In this document: positions 10,073-18,868 of the stretch, one piece after another | How the letters are laid out: each line of letters starts with the position of its first letter | How positions within the stretch are numbered: position 1 is the stretch's first letter | Source: CAWEFA01 sp963808135 | Lineage (GTDB): Bacteria > Bacteroidota > Bacteroidia > Bacteroidales > DTGW01 | Direction of reading: 5' to 3' | DNA length: 64,000 nt | Assembly: GCA_963808135.1 (NCBI GenBank) | Contig: CAWEFA010000124.1 | Location: 124,001-188,000, forward strand | The notes under the pieces: model-generated | Database searches by the model: none | The model's input: only the letters and a program-made list of their open reading frames with translations | Told to the model about the DNA's origin: nothing | Program-made: the position numbers and the translations under genes

Positions 10073-11602
10073 GTGATTGAGAAAATTCTAATACTCGATT
10101 TTGGCTCGCAATACACGCAACTGATAGCAAGGAAGGTACGTGAACTCAATGTATATTGCGAAATTCACCCTTATAATAATTTTCTACCAATAGATGCATC
10201 CATAAAAGGAGTTATTCTTTCAGGCAGCCCGGCTTCGGTGCGCGATACAAATGCGCCATTTCCAGATTTGAGCCTTATAAAAGGTAAAATACCAATTCTG
10301 GGAATTTGCTATGGGGCGCAATATCTGGCGTTTTCATCGGGTGGAGAAGTGGAAGCATCGAACTCAAGGGAATATGGCCGCGCCAATCTTTCTTTTATCG
10401 ATAATTCAAATCCGCTATTGCAAAATATTGGCGAAAACACGCAGGTCTGGATGTCGCACGGCGACAGTATTACAAAAGTTCCGGAAGCATTTAAAATTAT
10501 AGGAAGCACAAATAATATAAAAGTTGGCGCTTTCGCGATTAACGGGGAAAATACTTACGGCTTGCAATTTCACCCTGAAGTATACCATACAACTGAAGGG
10601 TTGGTTTTTTTAAAAAATTTTTTAACAACTATTTGTAAATGTAAACAAAACTGGACGCCATCGTCATTTATTGAAACTACTATATCAGAAATTCAAAACA
10701 AAATTGGAAATGATAAGGTTATATTAGGATTATCGGGAGGCGTTGATTCATCTGTTGCAGCCATGCTTCTGAATAAAGCAATAAGCGCTAACCTGACTTG
10801 TATTTTTGTCGACAATGGTTTGCTAAGAAAAGATGAATTTGAAAATGTGCTGGCATCATACAAAAACATGGGACTTAATGTAAAGGGTATTGATGCCAAA
10901 AACAAATTTTTAGACGAGCTTAAAGGTGTTTCCGATCCTGAGCAAAAGAGAAAAATTATTGGCCGTTGTTTTATAGAAGTTTTTGAAAGCGAAGCAAATA
11001 AAATTAAAGATGTAAAGTGGCTCGCACAGGGTACAATTTATCCTGATGTGATTGAATCGGTTTCGGTAAACGGGCCTTCGGCAACAATTAAATCGCATCA
11101 TAATGTGGGAGGATTACCGGAAAAAATGCACCTTAATGTTATTGAACCTTTGCGCCTTTTGTTCAAAGACGAAGTAAGACGTGTAGGCAGAACTTTGCAC
11201 TTGCTCCCGGAGTTTTTGAACAGGCATCCTTTCCCGGGCCCCGGCCTGGCTATCAGGATCATTAGCGATGTTACCAGGGAAAAATTATCGATTTTACAGG
11301 AAGTGGATAACATTTTTATCGAAGGCTTAAAAGAATTTGATCTTTATCATAGCGTTTGGCAGGCCGCAGCCATGCTGCTTCCAATTCAATCGGTCGGTGT
11401 TATGGGCGACGAACGCACTTATGAAAACGTTGTTACACTTCGCGCCGTTACTTCAACCGATGGCATGACAGCCGATTGGGCACATCTGCCATATGATTTT
11501 TTAGCTAAAGTTTCAAACGACATTATCAATAAGGTAAAAGGCGTCAACCGTGTGGTTTATGATATAAGTTCCAAACCCCCGGCCACTATAGAATGGGAAT
11601 AA
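10073..11602 (+). CDS. guaA: GMP synthase (glutamine-hydrolysing)
   Basis: Converts XMP to GMP using ATP and glutamine in de novo purine synthesis. The N-terminal class I amidotransferase has the nucleophile C79 in GICYGAQYLAF and the HPEVYH histidine. The ATP-pyrophosphatase domain carries the PP-loop LSGGVDSSVAA. The dimerisation domain has HPFPGPGLAIR and ends in the family-typical PATIEWE. Length (509) is normal. The start codon is GTG at 10073, because the usual N-terminus (IEKILILDFGSQYTQLIAR) begins there. It is a single cistron followed by a MITE-like element. Confidence 0.97.
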   Translation: MIEKILILDFGSQYTQLIARKVRELNVYCEIHPYNNFLPIDASIKGVILSGSPASVRDTNAPFPDLSLIKGKIPILGICYGAQYLAFSSGGEVEASNSREYGRANLSFIDNSNPLLQNIGENTQVWMSHGDSITKVPEAFKIIGSTNNIKVGAFAINGENTYGLQFHPEVYHTTEGLVFLKNFLTTICKCKQNWTPSSFIETTISEIQNKIGNDKVILGLSGGVDSSVAAMLLNKAISANLTCIFVDNGLLRKDEFENVLASYKNMGLNVKGIDAKNKFLDELKGVSDPEQKRKIIGRCFIEVFESEANKIKDVKWLAQGTIYPDVIESVSVNGPSATIKSHHNVGGLPEKMHLNVIEPLRLLFKDEVRRVGRTLHLLPEFLNRHPFPGPGLAIRIISDVTREKLSILQEVDNIFIEGLKEFDLYHSVWQAAAMLLPIQSVGVMGDERTYENVVTLRAVTSTDGMTADWAHLPYDFLAKVSNDIINKVKGVNRVVYDISSKPPATIEWE

Positions 11603-11640
11603 ATTGAAATCGCCAATCCTATTCTTTCAATCTTTATAAT

Positions 11641-11862
11641 TTAACGTGAGTTCGATGTATAAGATATTTAAAATATGACTGTTGCGTTATTCCCCCTTGG
11701 CGAAGGGGGTAGGGGGATTGGATTCTTATTTGCTAAATTGCCAAAAAATATCAATCCCCCTGCCCTCCCGCTTATTTGCGGGACAGGCTCTTTTCAAAGG
11801 GGGGCTTGCTTTGTTCTTGATTATATGAAATTTACACATATATTATATCGAACTCACGTTAA
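11641..11862. mobile_element. 222-bp MITE-like element with 19-bp terminal inverted repeats
   Basis: Ends are TTAACGTGAGTTCGATGTA (11641-11659) and its reverse complement with one mismatch (11844-11862). The interior has nested inverted G/C-runs: a CCCCCTT...AGGGGGTAGGGGGATTG block and, in the opposite sense, CAATCCCCCTGCCCT, plus a small CCCGC/GCGGG hairpin. No transposase is encoded; an open frame across it is read-through of repeat sequence. It lies between the convergent guaA and cysK genes and could also act as a transcription barrier. No clear target-site duplication was identified. Confidence 0.65.
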
Positions 11863-11893
11863 TTTAAATCTTCGTATATTGTTAAAAATAACT

Positions 11894-12805
11894 TTAAAAC
11901 AAGCCATCTATAGACAAATAGCGTTCGCCTGTATCGTAGTTGAATGTTAAAATACGGCTTCCTTTTGGTATCTCGGGGAGTTTTTTAGCAATTGCAGCCA
12001 ATGCGGCGCCCGAAGAAATACCGCAAAATATACCTTCTTCTTTTGCAACACGCTTTGCATATTCAAAAGCTTCTTCTTTCGTAATTTGTATAACTCCATC
12101 AAGAATTTCAGTATGAAGGTTAACAGGAATAAATCCTGCGCCTAATCCCTGAATAGGATGGGGCCCGGGTTGTCCGCCGCTTATTACCGGCGATTGGGCA
12201 GGTTCAACTGCAAATATTTTTAATTTTGGGAATTTTGATTTTAATACTTCGCCAACTCCCGTAATATGTCCGCCAGTCCCTACGCCTGAAATTAAATAAT
12301 CGAAACCTTTGGGAAAATCTTTCAAAATTTCCTGGGCAGTAGTTTTTTTATGTATTTCAATGTTTGCTTCATTATCGAATTGCTGTGGCATCCAAGCATT
12401 TGGTGTAGATTTCACAAGTTCAGTTGCTTTTTCTATAGCGCCTTTCATCCCCTTTTCACGCGGCGTAAGTTCAAATGACGCCCCATATATAGCCATTAAT
12501 CTTCTTCGTTCTATAGTCATCGATTCCGGCATTACAAGGATTAATTTATATTTTTTTACTGCCGCTACTATTGCCAGGCCTATTCCAGTGTTGCCAGAAG
12601 TAGGTTCAATAATAACACTTCCCGGGTTTAATAATCCTTTTTTCTCAGCATCTTCAACCATCGAAAGCGCTATTCGGTCCTTTATGCTTGCCCCTGGGTT
12701 TACGCGTTCCTGTTTAACCCAAACTTCATAGTCTTTGTCAAATAGGTTATTAATCTTTACATGAGGTGTATTACCTATTGTTTCAAGAATATTTTGTGCT
12801 TTCAT
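11894..12805 (-). CDS. cysK: cysteine synthase A (O-acetylserine sulfhydrylase)
   Basis: PLP enzyme making L-cysteine from O-acetyl-L-serine and sulfide. PLP-binding K42 lies in NPGASIKDR. The substrate loop EPTSGNTGIG, the phosphate-cupping GVGTGGHITG and the late GISSGAA motif are all present. Length (303) is normal. The MKAQNILETIGNTP start is standard. It is monocistronic, divergent from the M16 peptidase across about 370 bases. Downstream is the MITE-like element. CysM is possible, but the sequence is closest to CysK. Confidence 0.95.
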   Translation of the reverse strand: MKAQNILETIGNTPHVKINNLFDKDYEVWVKQERVNPGASIKDRIALSMVEDAEKKGLLNPGSVIIEPTSGNTGIGLAIVAAVKKYKLILVMPESMTIERRRLMAIYGASFELTPREKGMKGAIEKATELVKSTPNAWMPQQFDNEANIEIHKKTTAQEILKDFPKGFDYLISGVGTGGHITGVGEVLKSKFPKLKIFAVEPAQSPVISGGQPGPHPIQGLGAGFIPVNLHTEILDGVIQITKEEAFEYAKRVAKEEGIFCGISSGAALAAIAKKLPEIPKGSRILTFNYDTGERYLSIDGLF

Positions 12806-13176
12806 AATAATTTTATTTTATGATTTAATAATTTTATTTTCGGGTTATTTTATGTTTACCTTTCGGATATTGACTTTCGATAACTATAGCTCATAGGATT
12901 GTTTATTAAAATATAAAAGAAATATTTTGTAAATATACAAATCATATTTAGAATAAATGATATTTTTTAATAAAATTAAATAAATAAATAATTGCAAATC
13001 TGATAATTGCATGATTTATAATTACTTATAAAATCTAATACCAATAGGAATAATAGGATATAAAATATTTTCAAATTAAAAAATAAAATATCTAAGCTTA
13101 ATTTAAAATATTCATTATCATAGGTTAGCAAATTGAATTTTTGATATTTTTGTACTTCATTAAAAATAATAGCAGG
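12806..13176. other. divergent intergenic region between cysK and the M16 peptidase gene
   Basis: Very AT-rich. A TATTTTTG at 13145-13152 fits the Bacteroidetes -7 box for the peptidase gene, but no convincing -33 TTTG is present. I see no ORF, RNA gene or strong repeat here. Confidence 0.4.
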
Positions 13177-15993
13177 ATGAATAAAAAGGCTTCGTCGGTT
13201 TTATTGTTTTTTGGAATTGTATTTCTCAATAACAATATTGCGCAGGTTTACAATTGGTCAAAGAATGTGCCTGTCGATTCAACAATTCACATTGGCAAGC
13301 TTAGCAACGGTTTAACATATTATATAAAAAGGAATACCAAACCCGAAAAAAGGATTGAGCTCAGGCTTGTTGTAAATGCAGGATCAATACTCGAGGATAC
13401 CGATCAAATAGGCCTGGCGCATTTTACTGAGCACATGGCATTCGACGGCTCAAAACATTTTGCTAAAAATGAACTGATAAGCTATTTGCAATCCATCGGC
13501 ATTAAATTTGGCGCTGAAATAAATGCTTACACTGGTTTTGATGAAACTGTATTTAAACTGCTAATTCCTACCGACAAAGAAGAACTACTGAATAAAGGGT
13601 TACAGGTTTTATATGATTGGGCTGCCGAACTGACTTTCGATAGCCTTGAAATTGAAAAGGAACGCGGCGTGGTAATAGAAGAGTGGCGTCTTGGGCGCGG
13701 CGCTGAACAACGGATGGAGGATAAATATCTGCCGGTTTTATATTATAATTCGCGTTATGCTTCCCGTTTGCCTATTGGTACTAAAAAATCTCTCGACAGC
13801 TTCAACCATAGCTCACTTAAAAGATTTTATCGTGATTGGTACCGCCCCGATTTGATGGCAATTATTGCTGTGGGGGATATTGATGCGGATCAATTTGAAA
13901 AATTATTAAAAGTACTCTTTTCAAACATCCCTGCCAGGATTAATCCCAGGCTGCGGATAAATTATTCAGTACCTAATCATAGAGGGACTTTGGTTTGTAT
14001 TGCTACCGATAAAGAAGCATCGATGTCGCAAACAAGTGTTTTTTATAAAACCGATGAAAAACCGGAAATAACTATTGGAGATTTCCGTGAATATGCCAAA
14101 CGCCAACTTTATTTTGAAATGTTTAACCAGCGCATTTCCGAACTTACAAGAAAGCCCGATCCTCCTTTTATTAATGCTTTTTCTTCATTCGGTAATATTG
14201 GGGCACGCGGCAAAGACGCTTATATTTCTGAAGCGCTGGTTGGCGATACCGGGATTCTTATTGGCTTAAGGGCATTACTCCAGGAAAATGAAAAAGCCAG
14301 GAGGTTTGGTTTTGCTCAAAGCGAACTCGACAGGTCAAAAAAAGAATTATTGAATACATTCGAGCAATATTATAACGAAAGGGATAAAACCGAGTCGGAA
14401 AACTATGCGGAAGAATATATTCGGAATTTCCTTAAACATGAAACTATTCCGGGCATCGCATTTGAATATGCATTCATGAAAAATTACCTGCCCGAAATAA
14501 CCCTCGAGGACATGAATGCCCTGGCAAAAAAATGGATAATTGATACAAACAGGGTTGTAATAGTTACAGCCCCGTTAAAAGAGGGATTGATTTTACCAGA
14601 TGAAAAAGATATAAGGTTCATAGTTTCAGAAACCCAAGATGAAAAATTAGAAGCATATAACGATAATCTTGTTTCCAAAGATTTGATGCAACAGAAACCT
14701 GTGCCCGGAAAAGTTATTTCTGAAAAAAATATTCCGGAAATTGGTATTACAGAATTTGGATTATCAAATGGCGTAAAAATCATTCTTAAGCCAACCGATT
14801 TTAAAAATGACGAAATACTTCTTTCATCTATTAGCCCCGGAGGACAATCACTTTACCCCGATAGCGACAATTTTTCAGCTTCATTTGCAACTTCAATTAT
14901 CAACGAAAGCGGGGTTTCTGATTTTTCATTAACAGATTTGCAAAAGCTGCTTGCCGGAAAAACCGTCGATGTTAATCCATACATAAATATGTACACTCAA
15001 GGAATTAATGGCAACTGTTCGCCAAAGGACATGGAAACCATGTTTCAGCTAATTTATCTTTATTTCACGCGTCCCCGAATAGATTCGCTTGCATACACTT
15101 CATTCATAACCCGGACAAAAGCTTATTTGAAAAATATTTACTCCGATCCTCAGAAATATTACTCCGATCAGCTTGCCAGAATATTATCGCAGGACCATCC
15201 ACGGGGCGGCGGCATACCAAAGGAATCGGATATTGATAAGATAAAGCTCGACAGGGTTTATCAAATTTACCGCGACCGCTTTGCCAATGCCGGCAGTTTT
15301 ACTTTTGTCATTGTTGGTAATTTTAAAGTTGACAGCATTAAACCCATGCTTGAAACATACCTGGGCAGCTTGCCTTCAATAAACCGAAAGGAAACATGGA
15401 AGGACTTGAATATTCGTCCGCCAAAAGGAGATGTAATTAAAAATATTTATCGTGGCTCGGACCCGAAGAGCACAGTAACACTTGTATTTACCGATTCGGC
15501 CAAATACACAAAAGAAGATGCTTACTATCTTGCTTCACTCTCCGATTTGCTCGATATAAGATTGATAGAGGTTTTACGTGAAGAAAAAAGCGGGGTTTAT
15601 GGCATTAGGGCAACTGCATCGCTAAACCGCATCCCATATAGCTATTACAGCATTAAAATAAAGTTCCCTTGCGCTCCGTACAATGTTGATTCGCTGATAA
15701 GCGAAGCCCTCGATGTTGTTAATGAAATAAAAACCAAAGGCGTTTCGAAAAAAAACATGGATAAAGTCAGGAGAACGCAGGAACGTGAGCTTGAAGTTAA
15801 TTTAAAAACAAACAATTTCTGGTTGGGTTATCTTGAAAATGCCAGCTTCTATAACGAAGATATTTTAAATATAACGAAAAAGAAGAAAATTATTGAAAAG
15901 CTTAGATCGAAAGATTTACAAAACATAGTTAAGAAATATTTTAAAAACCAGTATATAAAAGTGATACTATACCCTGAAACGATGGCAAAATGA
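13177..15993 (+). CDS. periplasmic M16 family zinc metallopeptidase (PqqL-like)
   Basis: A 938-residue secreted insulinase-like protease with duplicated M16 halves. An N-terminal signal peptide (SSVLLFFGIVFLNNNIAQ) precedes the first M16 domain. The inverted zinc motif HFTEH (H82, E85, H86) is intact, and the downstream glutamate is in ERGVVIEEWRLGRG. The second half begins near ITEFGLSNGVKIILK and is the non-catalytic partner, as in pitrilysin/PqqL. I choose the ATG at 13177, which starts right at the signal peptide, over an upstream in-frame TTG at 13141. A copy of the 125-bp repeat starts 5 bases after its stop. Confidence 0.92.
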   Translation: MNKKASSVLLFFGIVFLNNNIAQVYNWSKNVPVDSTIHIGKLSNGLTYYIKRNTKPEKRIELRLVVNAGSILEDTDQIGLAHFTEHMAFDGSKHFAKNELISYLQSIGIKFGAEINAYTGFDETVFKLLIPTDKEELLNKGLQVLYDWAAELTFDSLEIEKERGVVIEEWRLGRGAEQRMEDKYLPVLYYNSRYASRLPIGTKKSLDSFNHSSLKRFYRDWYRPDLMAIIAVGDIDADQFEKLLKVLFSNIPARINPRLRINYSVPNHRGTLVCIATDKEASMSQTSVFYKTDEKPEITIGDFREYAKRQLYFEMFNQRISELTRKPDPPFINAFSSFGNIGARGKDAYISEALVGDTGILIGLRALLQENEKARRFGFAQSELDRSKKELLNTFEQYYNERDKTESENYAEEYIRNFLKHETIPGIAFEYAFMKNYLPEITLEDMNALAKKWIIDTNRVVIVTAPLKEGLILPDEKDIRFIVSETQDEKLEAYNDNLVSKDLMQQKPVPGKVISEKNIPEIGITEFGLSNGVKIILKPTDFKNDEILLSSISPGGQSLYPDSDNFSASFATSIINESGVSDFSLTDLQKLLAGKTVDVNPYINMYTQGINGNCSPKDMETMFQLIYLYFTRPRIDSLAYTSFITRTKAYLKNIYSDPQKYYSDQLARILSQDHPRGGGIPKESDIDKIKLDRVYQIYRDRFANAGSFTFVIVGNFKVDSIKPMLETYLGSLPSINRKETWKDLNIRPPKGDVIKNIYRGSDPKSTVTLVFTDSAKYTKEDAYYLASLSDLLDIRLIEVLREEKSGVYGIRATASLNRIPYSYYSIKIKFPCAPYNVDSLISEALDVVNEIKTKGVSKKNMDKVRRTQERELEVNLKTNNFWLGYLENASFYNEDILNITKKKKIIEKLRSKDLQNIVKKYFKNQYIKVILYPETMAK

Positions 15994-15998
15994 TTTAA

Positions 15999-16119
15999 TA
16001 CTAAACCGCTAACAAGATATTGATAATGCATTAGCTGGTTTAGTTAATGCCGACCTGCTAACTGTTTCAAAACAAAAGCGAAGCGAATTGTTTTGATTAT
16101 CATGTTAGCGGTTCGGTAT
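15999..16119. repeat. 125-bp two-hairpin interspersed repeat, copy 2
   Basis: Same sequence and orientation as 1729..1855, except for a 5-base deletion (CTTGT) in the right arm of the first hairpin, which shortens that stem. The second hairpin is intact. It sits immediately downstream of the peptidase stop codon, in the spacer before a convergent gene. Two copies over 14 kb in different contexts indicate dispersal rather than a gene-specific terminator. Confidence 0.75.
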
Positions 16120-16188
16120 AACCAGGAATTCTTGAGCTTAGAAATTTATAAATGCATATCAAAAGAGTTGAGTTTAAAATTATATTAT

Positions 16189-18543
16189 TTAAACCCTTAA
16201 ACCAAGAATCATAATGTCATCAACCTGATCGAGTTCTCCGCGCCAATCAGTGATATTTTTATCAAGAATGTCCTTCTGCTTTTCCATGGATAATTGCTGC
16301 ATGCTCACCAGAAGCTGCTTAAATTTCTTGGCCATGAATTTTTTGCCATTTTCTCCGCCAAATTGATCTACATAGCCATCAGAGAAAATATAAAAAGTAT
16401 CGCCTTTAAGAAGTTTAATCTCATTGTTTTTAAATGGAACGTCGAGCTTGTCATGAAAACCAACAGGCATACGATCAGCGCTTGTTTCCAGAAGTTCGCC
16501 GTTTCGAACCAGGTAAAGTGGATTAAAAGCTCCTGCAAACTGAACCATTTCGGTATCTTTGTCAACAATACATAAAGCTAAGTCCATGCCATCTTTTGCT
16601 TCTTCAATCTTGCCGCTTTGGTGAAGAGATTTAATAATCAGGCTTCGCAGTTGGTTCAAAATTTGTGCAGCATTTTCAAACTCACCTTTTGAAACAATTT
16701 CGTTCAAAAGCGCCATGCCTAACATACTCATAAATGCGCCCGGTACGCCATGACCTGTGCAGTCTGCGGCGGCCATAATAATCTTATTGTCCTTTTGGTT
16801 AATCCAATAAAAATCGCCGCTTACAATATCGCGTGGCTTATATAAAATAAAATATTGAAACCCGCTATCTTCAATGAGTTTTGTAGATGGTAAAACAGCG
16901 CGTTGTATCCTGCTTGCATAGTGAATGCTGTCGGTAATTTCTTTCTTCTGCTGAAAAATCTGGTCGCGTTGTTTTTTAATCTCATCATTTTGTTCAGCTA
17001 ATAAAATATTTGCTTTCTTCTTTGCCTGGAACTGCTTATATAAAACAAAAGAGAAAGCAATTACAATCAGCGCAACAAGCCCAACCGCCAATAGAATAGC
17101 ATTTTTTCTCTTTGCTTCAAGGTCCTTCTTTGATAATTCAGATTTTTGAAGTTTTATTTCATTGTCTTTCTTTTCATTTTCGTATTTTGCTTCCAGCTCT
17201 TTTATCAGTTTTAAATTTTCTTCACTAAGGGTAGTGTCTTTGAGGTTTGAGTACAATTGAAAATTATAATAAGCGTTTTTATAATCGTTCATATTCGAAA
17301 ATACGTTTGCAATGTCTTTATAATTGTCCAGCATTTCCTTTTTCATTCCTGTTTGCTTTTCTATCTCAAGGCTTTGCTTGTAATAACTAAGCGCAGTAAT
17401 ATAATTACCAGACCTGTTATAAGTTTCCGCAATACTCCTATACGTAACAGCAGTATTCATTTTTTCGCCAATTGCTTTGTAAACCTCAAGAGCTTCTTCA
17501 TGATACTTTAATGCCAGTTGAAAATTGCCTTCTTCTGAATAAATTGATCCCATTTCACTTTGAGCCTGCGCTATGCCTGGCTTAAAATTGAGTTTTTGAA
17601 ATAAGGCATGGCTTTTTTTAAGATATTCTAATGCTTTGTTATTGTCTTTCTCTTTTTCATAAGAAATTCCAATATTATATAAAAGAAAACCTACGAAATT
17701 TTCTTTATGAAGTTTTTGAAAAATTTCCATACTTTTCCCATAATATTCAATGGCCTTTGAATTAATTCCAAATGAATAATATACATTCCCAATATTATTT
17801 AATGTTTTTCCTATTTCGGCGCTATCGCCGCTCAGTTCCTGGTTTTTTAAATTTTCCTGGAAATATTCAATGGCTTTCTGATAATCGCCTTTTGTTTTAT
17901 AAGCGCTTCCTATATCATTTAAAATACGTGATTGAATATCTTTATCACGAATAGCTTTTGCAATTTCAAGCGCCCTGAAAAAATCTTTCAATGATTTCTC
18001 AACATCTCCCTTTCTCAAATAGCTACCGCCTCTTACATAGAAAACTTTTGTCATTACTATATTATTTTCCTGTCCGGAAGTAAGTTCTATTGCTTTGTCG
18101 AGATAATTGATTGACTTATCATATTTCAGTAAATCCTGATAACAGTATGCTATACTGAGGTATATATTTATTTGAAATTCTTTGTCCTTGCCTTTAGCTA
18201 TTTCAAGAGACTTAAAACAGTTTTTTATTGCATTGTCGTAATCTCTTTTATAATAGAAACAATCGCCAAGTTTAAAATAGGATTTCATTAATATCTCGTT
18301 CTTCTCACGACCCGAAGCAAGGCTAATAGCCTTGTACAGGTAATTTATCGATTCGTCATAATTTCTCTTTTCTAAATAACTGTTGCCAATTTCCAGATAT
18401 AAGTTAGGTTTAATATTATCACCGGCTTTTTTTAATAATCTTAAAAGGCTGTCGGTATTTGTCAAAGTTTGGGCAGTAATAATACCGGGATTAAATAAAT
18501 TAAGTATTAAAAAGAAAAATAGTATAAGCTTTTTAAATTTCAT
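16189..18543 (-). CDS. TPR - transmembrane - SpoIIE/PP2C phosphatase (intact)
   Basis: The one intact member (784 residues) of three such genes here. Order: signal peptide (LILFFFLILNLFNPGIITAQ), about ten TPR-like repeats to residue ~430, a coiled-coil stretch, one membrane helix (~481-503, AILLAVGLVALIVIAF), a second coiled coil, then the SpoIIE/PP2C domain (~550-784). Phosphatase motifs include YKPRDIVSGDFYW, AAADCTGHGVPGAFMSMLG and a final DDIMILGLRV. The predicted topology is periplasmic TPR sensor and cytoplasmic phosphatase. A good promoter lies upstream (18609-18640). No cognate anti-sigma or STAS protein is adjacent, so the target is unknown. Confidence 0.88.
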   Translation of the reverse strand: MKFKKLILFFFLILNLFNPGIITAQTLTNTDSLLRLLKKAGDNIKPNLYLEIGNSYLEKRNYDESINYLYKAISLASGREKNEILMKSYFKLGDCFYYKRDYDNAIKNCFKSLEIAKGKDKEFQINIYLSIAYCYQDLLKYDKSINYLDKAIELTSGQENNIVMTKVFYVRGGSYLRKGDVEKSLKDFFRALEIAKAIRDKDIQSRILNDIGSAYKTKGDYQKAIEYFQENLKNQELSGDSAEIGKTLNNIGNVYYSFGINSKAIEYYGKSMEIFQKLHKENFVGFLLYNIGISYEKEKDNNKALEYLKKSHALFQKLNFKPGIAQAQSEMGSIYSEEGNFQLALKYHEEALEVYKAIGEKMNTAVTYRSIAETYNRSGNYITALSYYKQSLEIEKQTGMKKEMLDNYKDIANVFSNMNDYKNAYYNFQLYSNLKDTTLSEENLKLIKELEAKYENEKKDNEIKLQKSELSKKDLEAKRKNAILLAVGLVALIVIAFSFVLYKQFQAKKKANILLAEQNDEIKKQRDQIFQQKKEITDSIHYASRIQRAVLPSTKLIEDSGFQYFILYKPRDIVSGDFYWINQKDNKIIMAAADCTGHGVPGAFMSMLGMALLNEIVSKGEFENAAQILNQLRSLIIKSLHQSGKIEEAKDGMDLALCIVDKDTEMVQFAGAFNPLYLVRNGELLETSADRMPVGFHDKLDVPFKNNEIKLLKGDTFYIFSDGYVDQFGGENGKKFMAKKFKQLLVSMQQLSMEKQKDILDKNITDWRGELDQVDDIMILGLRV

Positions 18544-18608
18544 TATTCTTTCTTGTTCAAACTTTTAAATAAATTGAAACTTGTTTTATTAAAATTTCAA
18601 ATCATTTC

Positions 18609-18640
18609 CAAATATAATAAAATAGACAATTCTATTCAAA
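18609..18640 (-). promoter_or_regulatory. Bacteroidetes-type promoter of the TPR-SpoIIE gene
   Basis: On the minus strand: TTTG (18640-18637), 20 bp, TATATTTG (18616-18609), an exact consensus match with a leader of about 60 bases to the ATG at 18543. Confidence 0.6.
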
Positions 18641-18791
18641 GATCGGAATATTTTTCATTTTAGTCAAAGTTCTGAAAATTAATTATTTTAGAATAGAATA
18701 CAAAATTTTTACTGTTATTAAACAAAAATTTACTTACTAATGTTCTATTTTTTAAACGTCTGAGATTAAGCAAAATTATATTTTTCAAAAA

Positions 18792-18820
18792 TTGAAACTA
18801 AACAGAATGTTGTATTTTTG
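18792..18820 (+). promoter_or_regulatory. probable promoter of the NAD(P)H-hydrate repair gene
   Basis: TTG (18792-18794), 18 bp, TATTTTTG (18813-18820). It lies about 50 bases before the TTG start at 18869 and shares a divergent spacer with the TPR-SpoIIE promoter. Confidence 0.5.
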
Positions 18821-18868
18821 ATTAATAAAAGCCGGAAAATAAAATTGTTATAATTTCATTAAACAAAA

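Noticed and set aside
11675..11950. A 91-codon plus-strand frame across the MITE-like element
   Set aside because: It consists of palindromic repeat sequence and the antisense end of cysK, has a composition unlike its neighbours and no recognisable domain.
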